Shown piece after piece: positions 24,340 through 35,800 of a stretch of 64,000 bases of DNA. The position numbers and the translations under genes are program-made. Each line of letters starts with the position of its first letter. The first letter of the stretch is position 1. The notes under the pieces are model-generated. The model ran no database searches. It was not told the origin of the DNA and saw only the letters and a list, made by a program, of their open reading frames with translations. This DNA is from Eudorina sp. 2006-703-Eu-15 (lineage: Eukaryota > Chlorophyta > Chlorophyceae > Chlamydomonadales > Volvocaceae), in contig BDSI01000008.1 of assembly GCA_003117195.1 (NCBI GenBank), positions 124,001 to 188,000 of the forward strand, written 5' to 3'.

Positions 24340-25617
24340 TTACTCGTTCTCCGGGGGAGGGGCGGCGTAGTCAGGCGGCGGATGTGCGTCGGAGGGAGGC
24401 TGGGGATCAATGCTGAACGGGGGCTGAGTCCAGTCGGAGGGCGGCGGCGCCAAATCCGGCGGCGGCGGGCGGTTGGGGCGGTTGGGACGGTTGGGACGGT
24501 TAGGACGGTTGGGCTTGTTCGGCCGGCTGGGCTTGTCTGGGCGGCTGGGCCGGTCAGGGCGGTTGGGCGGCTCATTGGGCCGGCGGCGGCGTGGTGGCGG
24601 CGGGGAGGGAGACGCGAGGGGCGGAGGCGACGACGAGGGCTTGGACGACTTCGTGTTATCGACGTTGTTCTTGCTGTCATTGCTGTTGCCCTGGCCAAGG
24701 AGCATCCGACGGGTTTTCAAGCCGCTCTCCACCTGCAACACACCAAGAGTGGAGAATTGCGCACAAATATGTACGTTAGATACCGTATGCATCTTGGAAG
24801 TATCTGCGTGCGGGACATGAGGAAGCTACAGGGAGAATGGACGGCAGTCACAGTGCTGACGTACGCCACCGATAGATGGCCGCACAAGAGGCGCTCCAAA
24901 CGTGTAAGAATCGAGCGATGCGCATGCGCTTGCCGTCGGCCCGTCGCTGGCTTCGTGGAACGAAGCGCAGCTCAGGCTGAACGTAAACCAGGATGGCTAA
25001 GCAAGTAAGGCTCTGCGGATGCTGCCTATGCGCTGTGAGTGTGCTGTAGCACCGTATGGATGGCCATCACCGGTTCGCATGTCAGTAGATAGCCTCATAC
25101 GTGACGCGCGTTACTTTTCTGTGCACAAAGCCTGGGCTGTACTGTATTGTTGTATGTTTCTGTAAGTCGGCATCAGCAAATCGACGAGCTCGATTAAGCT
25201 CGACACATACAATGTGCGATTGAAGCGAGAGCACCGGGATACTTGTCTGAAGTTGGTCTTGGGCCCAATCCTCACCTGTGCTGTCATCTCGTTCTCATCT
25301 CGTGACGCCATTGAGGCCGCGGCACCTGCGGTGATGTTGCAACCGGCCTCTTTAGGAGAATGAGGGTGGCAGTAGCAGGTAATAAGCACGCAGATTGCTG
25401 TTTTTACAACAACAACAACACAATTTCAGTATTTAAGAATATTACAAATGCTATTCTTCATTCCTGATGCTTGTATATATGTGCTCGCGGCTCTGCGCGC
25501 TCCATGACGCAAACGCCAAATGCGTGCAACCGGGCGCTCTGTACGTTTCTTACCATGGGCAAGAGATAACACTGCCACGATTATGAAGAGCAACCAAGGT
25601 ATGTGGCGCGTAGCCAT
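24340..25617 (-). CDS. PRP-C: small secreted basic proline-rich protein
   Basis: Putative extracellular-matrix protein, 176 aa. Exons on the minus strand: 25617-25554, 25349-25276, 24732-24340 (531 nt). Exon 1 is a clear signal peptide (WLLFIIVAVLSLAHG) ending in phase 1 at GTAAGA. Exon 2 (starting AGCNITAG, ending NEMTAQ) ends in phase 0 at GTGAGG. Exon 3 begins VESGLKTRRMLLGQ, has a polar Asn/Ser segment, then PPPLASPSPPPP, then Arg/Lys-Pro-Asn/Asp triplets ending in RPNRPNRPNRP. It finishes with PPPDLAPPPSDWTQPP and PPPDYAAPPPENE. The ATG at 24792 would start inside intron 2 and lacks a signal peptide. Every third residue in the RPN block is Arg or Lys, giving a charged stripe if it folds as polyproline II. 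Confidence 0.85.
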
Positions 25618-28600
25618 GACTGTCCGCGTCGACGGCTTGGACCTCGTGTCGCCGATTTGTTTGTTTATTCAATCGTGTCAGCCAGTGAGCGAAAATGAAT
25701 CGTGTGAGCGTCAATTAATTTCGCCCTGGAATGCGCGGCTTATTATAGGGGCTTCTGTTCTAACGGACCCCGTCAGCTAGGAAGTCCTTAACCAAAGCTT
25801 GAATGCTAAAGCGCACGATCTAAATGGAATGATCAACCTCAAGTATTGAGGAATCTGGCTTTGCGCTTATATATATTATTTGCAATGTATTACTACGTGC
25901 ATGCCGTACAAGGAAGGTATGATGAGTCGCCAGTAGCAGAAAGCTGAGTGATCGCTGCTCGGCTCGTGATTGAGTGAAACATAGCGTTAGACAATGTGAA
26001 ATATAAAAGGTACTTCCACGTAAGAACCAGAGGATAGATGGTAGCTTCCTTCCTTATCAAGGATGCGTCACAGCTTTCCAGATCTAGGTACTGAAAAATG
26101 TCATTTACAGAAACATCAGTGTAAGAGCAATGGCTGCTTGAAACGTGCAATCATTGGCATTAAAGGAAACCGCCCGTCTAATGTTCAGCGCTCCGACGGA
26201 AGAGCGCAACGGTCCTGCGGTACAACCGCTTCACGAGCCTAAATTTGCCTGCTATGAGGGCTGGGCGCTGGTGGTCCTTGGCTGTATTTTCCTTGGCATG
26301 GCTCCCTGCCTAGTGCACGGCATGCCCCTGGGGTAGGATGAACCGTCCGTCTGCGCCTGTACGGCGAGCGAGCAGCTTAATTGCTGGTCCCCCTTGTAAC
26401 GGTCGCTTCCTAAATTTGCATCCTACATTTGCTATCAGAATATTGCGCGACTGATCCTCCACAGCGACTTGGACATCAATTTGATATAAAAATTTCATGT
26501 GCGTCTAGACAGGAAAACAGTTTTAACAGATCGGACATGCGTACTCCTGCGTACTGCAAAACGCTGCAAACGCGGACATCTAGGGACATCTCGATTTACC
26601 TTTGCCTCTGAGTTCGCGCCGTCCCTTGCCAGACATCGCAAAATCTCCGTATGTGCCTGTACACGCATGCAACGTGGCCTGGAGCCGTACCATTCATGCT
26701 CATTCTACCGTAGCAGTTGAGACACTAAATCCTTCGACTGCACTAACGTTCACCGAACTGGAATATCCTGCCGAAACCCTCTCTCAAAACCAACCCAGTT
26801 GTTATGTTGCACTACTAGCGGCCGCTAACATCAGCAGTGTTGCATCGAGTGCGGGCGGCTGCGCCGCCCACACCCCCATCCCAACTCCCGCGCCGTGCCG
26901 ACAGCAGCGTTGTCAACGGGCGGACGGGGTTACCTGAGAGGCCACTGTCCCAGCAGCGGGACAGACCTCTTCAGTACAGCTGAGTATTAGCGGCAGTTAA
27001 CCAAGACATGTTCGCATAAGGCTACATTTCCGCATGCATGGATGAATGGGGATATGATGTACAGCGGACCCCCAAACGAAGGATAACTGAGCCGCGAGAA
27101 TGTGTGTGTGTTAGCAAGGAGAAAAGCTGAGCTGAGCTGAATGTGTGTGTGTGTGTTATACACGGTTGGGGTGCATAATCCCATGCATAACCCCATGCGG
27201 TAGAGGCGCCAGCGGCGCCTCAGCGAGAGAGCATCAATTCCCACCTACGCCCCCTCCCTTTCCCCCGCCTACCACACATACACACCATCAAACCACAAGT
27301 TCCAAACGCCACGGCAACGAAGAGCGACCAAAATCGCCAACACAGTCATCCAAACACGCAGATGCACGCCGCGGGGCAGCACTACCGAAGGGACAAAGGT
27401 GACACACACCTGATGGGCGCACCGGACGCGAATCGAAGTCAAAAAACGCCGGAGTCCGCCGCTCCAGCCACCACCACTCGGAAACAGCCCGTGGCTCGTG
27501 CCTGTCGCGCTCAAGGTATTGAATGCCCGCGCGTGGCTCGTGACGATTCACCGCGACCGCTGGCCGAGAGGCCCTTCGGGGCAACGAGTGTTCTGCTCTT
27601 CCGCCGGATGTGTTCGAGGTCATTGCGCGGCAGCTTTAGATGGGTGCTATAGGTTGTGTTGGGACTGCATCTGCAAGGTCACGTCGCACGAGAAGCAGCA
27701 GCGGATCCGTCCTGCATTTATTAATTGGACAAGTGCCGCATGGGAAGGCTTTTTCCACGTTCTTCGCACGTGGGTGTTGGGTCCAGACACCCACAGTCCC
27801 ACACCCGCCCTCACTCAGACGTAGCGCATGGCATGGCGTCGCATACGGTAGGTTGGCGCGGCATGACATGGCATGGCATACGGTGCTTGGCACACGTTGG
27901 CATGGCACATAGGTTGGAATGTCCAATTGTATTCAGATTTTTCATTCAGTCACACTGAGATGCTCAAAATGGCGATCTGATTTCATCACCGGGCCTACTG
28001 AACTACAGTTGCGAGCATGTTTGTGGGCAACTCCACAGCGTTAACCATTGACCCGCGCCAGTGCGTGTCGTTGGGGAATTCCCAATGGAGGATGCCTCCC
28101 CGCCATGTGGTTTCGGCGGGTCGGGCGCGGTTTCCAGGAGAGGCAATCCTGGCGCGCTGGTAACCTGGTGTGTTGGCCGGTATGGCTGCAAGGGGCTGCT
28201 TGATCCCCCCGCGAGTGATGGAGGATGGGTGCGCACTCCTTGTCCGGCCCTGTCCGGCAGCGGAGCCCGTTGTAACACCCGGTCGGGACTCGGGTTCACC
28301 TTGTGACGGTTACTACTGGGAACGCAGTCGCCCACTCCAGTTGCAACCAATGGTTTCTGAGTAAAACCTTACGTAATGTTACGCGGCCACGGCCGAGCTG
28401 TCCAGAAAACTTCATCTTGTCACTAGGATTTCTCCTGATTTCATTATCCGAATTCAGTACAGAGGTCATCCATGACTGACACTGGTATCCTAAGCATGCT
28501 GAAAGGTTGTATTTCCAACAAGCTCGTCGCTTGCCGTAAGCTGTCTGCGCATGAACTGCTCCGTGCGTCCTGTACGTCTCTATCTGTGCCAGGTGTGAGC

Positions 28601-29822
28601 TGTGTCGGGCTATGTCAAGGTTGTGATAGTCCACACTTCCTGCTCGTACGAAAGACCTTCCCTGACCTTGCTTGGGAGATGCAGTGTATCATTATTGGGG
28701 TACCCAATAAGCTCCAGCGTCTGCTGAACCGCGCCATTCAGGTGTGATGCGACGCGGTCTACCCAACTGTTATGACCGCCTGCTTGCCGAGACCATTAGA
28801 AATGGTATTGAACGACTTTCTGATAATTGCAAATGACATACTGAAAGGCAGGGCTAATCTCCCTCTCGAACGATCATACCTGGTAGTTAGCGGTGGAGCC
28901 AGTGTGACTTCCCAATCAGGGTACCTATTTATTCAGTTATTAATGATGGCGCTGTATGGTTTCGCATTTTCTATGGCTTTGCTGGCATTGTATGTGGGAA
29001 TCTGGCGATTCCGTCTACCCCATTCTCCGTTTTAAGATCCGTTTAAATTAAATACTCACGCGATTACATGTAAGAGTAATGATATGCAGTATATGCCCTC
29101 CACTGGATGGACAAAGCGGGCTACACTCGAGACTGAGCGTAAGGAATTCTCCACGTGTAACAATAAATCAATAACTATTAAGACGCCAAAGCGCAACTAA
29201 CTATTGTGTTCATACATGTATGGGTGTAAGCGTCTCTGCAATTCATCTTCTTTCGTCGAACGTTGTCATCCGTACATTGGATTCAACCGGCTCTCGCTTC
29301 GCACACAGCAGAGGTATACGAATCGTATGTTTACATGTTACAAAGCTGTGCATTCAAGCCTACTTTTTAACCCGGTGAAATGAGGGAATGAACGATTCAG
29401 TCCCGGGCCATCGCGTCTGCGTTTGGCAGGGTCTACCTGGCGCTCGGTGCGTCCTCTCATACAGTCGACGTACGTTTGCTCTTTCTTACTTTTGTCAATG
29501 CGCCTCGTCGATGGTGCAAGAGCATTAATCACGCCCCCATACGTACGGTACTTTGCTTACCATTAACGCTTGCTATTAGGAAATTTTATGTAAAACCACA
29601 TAGATCAATAACAAGTGATTTGCCATTACCTGAATCAAGACCAGGTGGAGTGAGCGAACGGCGCCATGGCAGGCAGGAAACGTAGACAGTACCGCCAGTT
29701 TGCGTGGATGACCTCCTGCATTGGGCATGCAGGTTAAGCCTGGAACATCGAATCGGACCCACTCATTCAGCGCAGTAAGGCGCACGTTGTGTGGCTTCGC
29801 TGTCACCATCCGCGGCGCCGAG
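25618..29822. other. intergenic region between PRP-C and VMP-E
   Basis: Divergent 5' flanks of PRP-C (-) and VMP-E (+), so regulatory DNA for both is expected here. AT-richer than the genes. Contains ATGGC/CATGGC-type short repeats at about 27826-27910 and a family-2 repeat at 28081-28321. Open frames at 28472-28747 and 28772-29035 (+) have protein-like composition, and the latter ends in a hydrophobic stretch, but no family is recognisable and no splice-consistent model was found. Confidence 0.45.
28081..28321 (-). repeat. dispersed repeat family 2, long copy
   Basis: Its reverse complement aligns through the whole length of 35847-36078: ACAAGGTGAACCC, GAGTCCCGACCGGGTGTT, TGCGCACCCATCCTCCA, CATACCGGCCAACACACCAG, GATTGCCTCTCCTGGAAACC. 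No coding capacity. Confidence 0.9.
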
Positions 29823-32800
29823 ATGCCCTCGCTCCACAGCGGGGCGGAGCGCACTTGCCGCAGCAAAAGCGTCCGGGCAAGGTGGCCGTATCTGGAGCTT
29901 GTGTGGCTGGTAACACTGCTACCAACCTTCGACCAAGGTATGTACGTGAACTCTCTCCTGCCGTGCTCCGCTACATGTTTTCGCACCATGACGTTAAGAG
30001 CTTCGCTTACTTGGAGGCACGGCAGGGCTTGTCTATCAGCCACCCGACTTCCTACATTGACGACAGCAACCCCTCGTCGGGATCAGGGGGCCCAGGTCCC
30101 TCCCCGCCCACCGCCCGCCAGCAGCCTGAGTCAGTATCAGGGTCTTGCAAGTCACACCTGCTTGTCGGAACCAAACCATAGACAGCAGGTCGTGGTGAGA
30201 TGCATTTTGTGACATTCTGTCACAAGCAGCTGTGGTCGCCAGTCATAGACACACACAGCGCGTTTTCACCGGCCTCCCCCTGTGCTTGATCTCACCGCCC
30301 AGGCCCTTACTGCCTGCCATGCCCTTGCCCCCTCCCCCCCTTTCGCCCACGCGGGCCATAAACGGTCTAGCGATGGCGGTGGCGGCCAGTGCGAATGAGG
30401 CTATAACGGTGGCACGAATTCAGGTACGCTGCGCACCAGCAGACCAGCGCCCGCCCATAGCACTCGTCCACGGAAGTGGCGGCCACGTATGGTCTGCCGG
30501 CCGGCCCAGCCCCCGCAGTGCGTCGCGAGATTCGTTGGGCTCTGAAAGGGCCTCTGGTACCAGGGCGTCTAGTGCGGGTGCCAGGGCCTCTTGTGCGGGT
30601 CCGTCGGCTGGATGGTGGCCACTAGGTTGCGCCACCAAACGGATGCGAGCTGTCCACCGCCTGGGTCCTGTCCTCGCCCCGGCTCGACAGCTTGCATCCC
30701 CTCCGTTGGATTTTGGATTCATCACGGCCTCGCGTGCCACAGCCGCAACAAAGCGCTAGGGTGGGCGGGTGGGTCGCAAAGCGCCGCTGGGGCGGCCCTA
30801 TGCCCCCGCTCGGACGGACGTCCATCTCAGCACCTACGCACCCGGGCCACCGACTCCGTACTCGGCAGGGTCTGATGAGTAGGGCCAACCCTGTGCCCGG
30901 GGGCAAGGACCCCTCACCCACCCACCGACCCTGTACTTTCCATCCCTGTGCCCTGAGCCGAACTGGAAGAGTTGCATTTGAATGTCCAGCGCCGTACATC
31001 ACCGTACACAACCTCTGGCCTCAGTCCCTGTAGGACTCCAGGCAGTCAGCAAGCTGCAACCCCCTTTGATCCGAGCCCGCCGTTGGTCGGTGGCCACTTG
31101 TTCCCTGGCGGCGGCGCCCCCCTTTTCACGTTCGCTCCAGGGGAAGCTGGTGTACCGCAGTGACCTGACCTGGAAGCTGGCGACCCCCGCGGGTGACGTG
31201 TATAGGCTGCCGGGGCAGCCGTTGGACTCGACGGGGGACGGCATCTCCGCAACAACCACCGTTGCTCTGGTGGGTGGGTAGGGCGCTGGTGGGTGGGGCG
31301 GTGGTGGGCGGGGCGGGAGGCGGGATCGGGCAGGAAATCCAAGCAAGGCCATGCCTGACAAACTGTGACCACGCATCAGTCAGGCAGGCTGGGGGCGCCA
31401 TGATGGCAGCCATAGATCGTATGCGAGAGGACGGACGAAAAGGGGCCGGGAGGTACGGCAAGAGACGGCTCAGCGTTCGTTCGGGGCGTGCAGGTAGCCA
31501 CACCCAGGAACGGCGGCCCCGAGGGCGGCATCTGCCTCGATAAGCTTCCCGGGACCGGTGCGTGGCTGGCTGGCTGGCTGGTTGGCTGGCGAGCGCTGCC
31601 GCACGGGCAGAACTGACCGCTCTTTCCCACAGCCGCCGCCAACCGATACCGATGCCGGCGGCCCGGACGGGGGAAGCACACAGGGGTCAGCAGACCTGTT
31701 GCAACGTCACTTCCACTCACCCAAAGCCCCACCGCGGCAATTCTCTATTCTCTGTGCAGGACTGCACCGTGGGGCACGGGGACCCGCACGCTTGCGTGCG
31801 GGTCGCGAACGCGGCCGTCACGCGGGCCGCCGCGCCCGTCAAGTCGACGGACTATCAGATGCGGCTGCTGGTCATGGTGGTCAGCCTCAAGGGCGACTGC
31901 GTGCGAGATGGGGCACCGGTACGGCGGCGTCATGGGCCATGCCTGAGCGTGTGCGTCAAGGCATCATGTGTAGTCATGGGCTATGCCGAAACGTGTGCGT
32001 CAAGGCATCATGTATGACCATCGGCAAGGCGAAGCGTGTTTGTTTAGCGAGCCGACCCCTCCGCGACCCAAAGCAGGTACCAACAACCAAACATGTATGT
32101 CTCGGCATCACGTGCACGCGCGCGCCTGATTCCCAACCCCGCTGCAAGTTTGCTGACCGTCCCAAACGCCTGAAGGAGGGCATCAGCTGGGGCTGTGGGT
32201 GGCAATACGGAACATGAAGGACGGCAGGAGACGAGGCGGCGACGCACCGGGCATTATTGCCCCTGGAAAAACAGGCACTGTCTCTAAGTGTCTAGGGACT
32301 CGTTGTGCCAGTTAGGAACGTGCCGAGGCGCCCTGCGGAGGCGCGAGGAGGGAATTCCCGGGCTGAGGCTGCGTACGGAGCAGAGCGGAAGCGCCAGAGT
32401 CACCTTATTGTCGTGAAACACAGCTCATCAGAAGCCTAGAACACCATTCCCACGCCCCTCCCATGATCGCGCCTCGACGTGCATCGAGCACCGTAGCATG
32501 TAAAAATGGGATCGCTTCACACGTCGCCCATGATGGTGCATGGTGCGCGGCGACGCGCCGGAACGATGTCGTGCCGGCTCGGGGTGCGGTGCGGGGCGTG
32601 GCGGCGCCGTGCTGAACCGCGTGGGAACTGCAGGTCGACAAGGTGCAAGCGGCCTACACCTCCGCTGGCGGTTACGCCGACTTTATCCGGAATTGTAGCT
32701 ACGGCAAAGTGACGTACGCCCCGGAGATCGGCAGCGTCACGGTGAGTGGCTGCCTGGATGCCGGCTTCCCGGTCTTAGCCGGGCGCCTGTAGGGCCTCCC

Positions 32801-35800
32801 TCGCCGCATAGCTAGCGGGGGGTCGCACACTCCTTGACAACTTAGGCGGGGGGTGGGTTCCGTTATTTGTTGTTTTGGGAATGTGAGCAGGGACTGTGTC
32901 ATATTTTGGGGCAGAGGACTATGGCACCATGCATACGTACGGCGCTATGCAGCCCGCGTCGTACGTCGCGCTGTTCGCACCAGCACCATTACTGAATGTA
33001 CGACGTTCGTACAGCATTATTATGACACCAGGACACCATCCCCTGCTACTGGCTTTGAAGGAGGGATGGCTGTGTCCGCGCTGTTGGCAGGTCATCGGCA
33101 CCCAAATCGCTTGCAACCCGGCCATCTTGCAATGTGAAGAGGACGCGGTATCCTTCGGGGCTCGCCTCGCGGCGATCAAACAGTACGGCTACGGTAAGTA
33201 ACGACAGCGGGTCGTACCTGGCCGCGCCTCTTTCTCTTCTTAGTGCTGACTACGTTGAGCGTAGCAAGCACCTGCGGCGGCCGTCGTTGGCCGTCCACGA
33301 CGGACGGATGGGGCCCTGCCCATAGCGCCTTTTCTGTTACTGTAGCCTCCTTGCCTGGTCACCTACTGGTTGCTGGTCATTCCACAGTCGTCCACTCGCG
33401 CATACGCAATTCACACACCTCCCTTAAACGAACTGTGATGAACAAAAGCTCCATACCTGCCTGCATCTGAACCTACACGCGGCCGCAGCTTGGGTGGCGT
33501 CCTTCAACCGCTTCACGTTTGTGATGCCTGCGAATCTGGACTCCTGCGGATGGGTGGGGCTGGCGGACCTCCCTGGAAGCAACACCTGGTATGCCCCCAA
33601 CAGCGAGGTGCGTGGGGGCCTGGGGCTGGGGCTTGGGCTCGGGAGGTGGTGGCTGGAGGTGGGGCTGGAGCTGGGCCCGGGGCTGGGGCTGGGCCTGGGG
33701 CTCGGCCAGGGGCTGGGCCCGAGGCTGGGCCCGGGGCTGGGTTTGAGGCTTGGGTTGGGTCTAGGGCTTGGGCTGGCACGCCAGAGGGCCGGAAACGGCC
33801 CTTCAGTCACACTGCATAAGCGTGTACGCAGCAAAGATACACTCTTCTTGCCCTACCCCAGTCACGGTTGCCACAGCACAGCACAGCACAGCGCACGTAC
33901 GCGCGCGTGTTCGCGTCTGTATCGGCAAGTTCTGAGTTCCAGGCGAAAGGTGTTCTCACAACCAACTGACGCATCTCCCAAGTACCGTCGGTGTCCCCCT
34001 TCTGATGCAACTGTTACTCGCACTCTCTCGGCAGGGCATTTTCCATAAGGGCACAGTGCTCCAGGAGACGCTCCACAACTTCGGCATCTACCACGGCTGG
34101 AAGGACAACATCGAGTACGCCGACCTGTCCACCTCCATGGGCTCCGGCATGAGCTGCCCCAGCGCCCCCGAGCTGTGGCGCCTGGGCTGGGCCACCCCGC
34201 TGGACCTGCTGGACAACACGACCATACCTGCGGGCAGGTTCCTCACATTCTTGCTGCCAGCCACGAGCACGGGCCCCAACCGGAACATGCTCAAGATCCG
34301 CCCAGAGTGGCTGGGCTTGCTGTACACCAGGTGAGAGCGAGATTATCGTGCAGATGTGTTTACGATGGTGTACGGACTGTACTGTGGAGGCGCCGCGCGG
34401 CGGTCGATCTATCTGTGCAGCCGGGCGGGAACGTGGGAGGCCGGGTCCAAGCGCTCAACCTCGATGCCTTGCTGCGGCCGCACGATTGCGTTTGCTTGCT
34501 GTTAAGGGAAACAGCCAGCGCTGATTTGTCCAGCAGTTGTGGTTTTCCATCCCGTGCGCTTGTTCTGTGCGCCACACACACGCACCTCCAGGAACGTGTA
34601 CTTGGCCCTCCGCGCCAAAAGCGCCGGTGACCAGGACCTGGATGAGGCGTTCAACCACAAGGTAGGTGCGATGACTTTGGCAGCAGCAGCACCTGGCATC
34701 TGCTTGCCCTGATATACACCGTTGATCCCTTTCGGGTCCGCGGTCCTGGCTCGAACTGCAAAGAGTAAATGGAGTAGGACCGTGCCCTACATACCCTTGG
34801 CGGGCCACCACCGGCACGGCCAGGGATAAAGCCCTTGATGTCAGAAATGCAGCCGCATCCCCAGCAGCGTCGCAAGTCCAGCGAGGCGCTTGTGTCAGGC
34901 TGTGCCAAAACATTCCCCACCGGAACGAACGCATCACACGCCAAGTCCTGATTCTGTGCGCACCCATTTGCCGCGCCCTGAACCGGTTTACGATGTTCAT
35001 AGCGCTACTAAATAAACGCGCTCGACGTAACGGCGTACTGACGAAATATACGACATCGTAATGTGTTCGACACGATGTACGGTGTACCGCCGCTCTAACC
35101 CCTCTCGTGGGTGCGAATGGCGTTGCGAATGTGCGGCCCGCCCGCTTATGTGGTGTGCCCATTCGTTATACATGTTTCACGCTGGCTCGGTTGCTCTGTC
35201 ATTTGCTGGGCCTGACTTAGCTGTACCCACCTTTCTGCGTCCCTGTCGTACAACCGTACAGATCAGCGTTCACCACGTGGATAAATCCATCGACAATAAT
35301 TTCTGGGCAAGCGGGGACCCCAAGGTCTCTCTGCTGGGCACCCTCGACCCGCAGACCTCCACGGACATCGGCATGTTCCAGTTGCTTGTCCGGACGGGCG
35401 GTAAGCTCCGACGGATATGTACGAACCGGCGGATACGTGTACGGGATGCGTACTTGCGGACGCAGTGTATGTACGAGACATGAGGGACAGGGTTGGCGGC
35501 AGAAGGGGGGGGGGTGACATACACAAGGGTAGATGCACCGGCGGCGGCCGCGTCCCGGTTAGTTTGGGCTCGGGCATTGCAGCGCCTGTGCGTTGCTGAA
35601 GCACTTCTGTGTGCGTAAAGGTAATGCCAACGAGTATTTTGTATCTGACCTGGTCTGACGCTGGCCAAAGGCATTATTGCCTTTTATTTACCCTTATTTG
35701 TTAGTTAAATATATGGTTTTGGTGTAATAAATATGATATGTTATTTAGCTAAATGCATTTACTAACATATTATATTTTATTATATGTTATTAGCTAAATG

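Noticed and set aside
26254..26313. ATG followed by a 19-residue signal-peptide-like sequence (MRAGRWWSLAVFSLAWLPA)
   Set aside because: Ends in a stop after 19 codons, and no in-phase donor or downstream exon of the PRP/VMP type was found.
28940..29035. Hydrophobic MALYGFAFSMALLALY stretch considered as exon 1 of VMP-E
   Set aside because: Its only donor is weak and in phase 0; the exon 29823-29937 ends in phase 1 at GTATGT and fits the acceptor at 30370, as in the paralogues.
33424..33834. Minus-strand open frame rich in Ser-Pro (PSPGPSLGPSP type), resembling a fifth Pro-rich protein
   Set aside because: It is the reverse complement of the GGGGCTG simple repeat in a VMP-E intron and lacks a signal peptide, the PRP cap and consistent splice sites.
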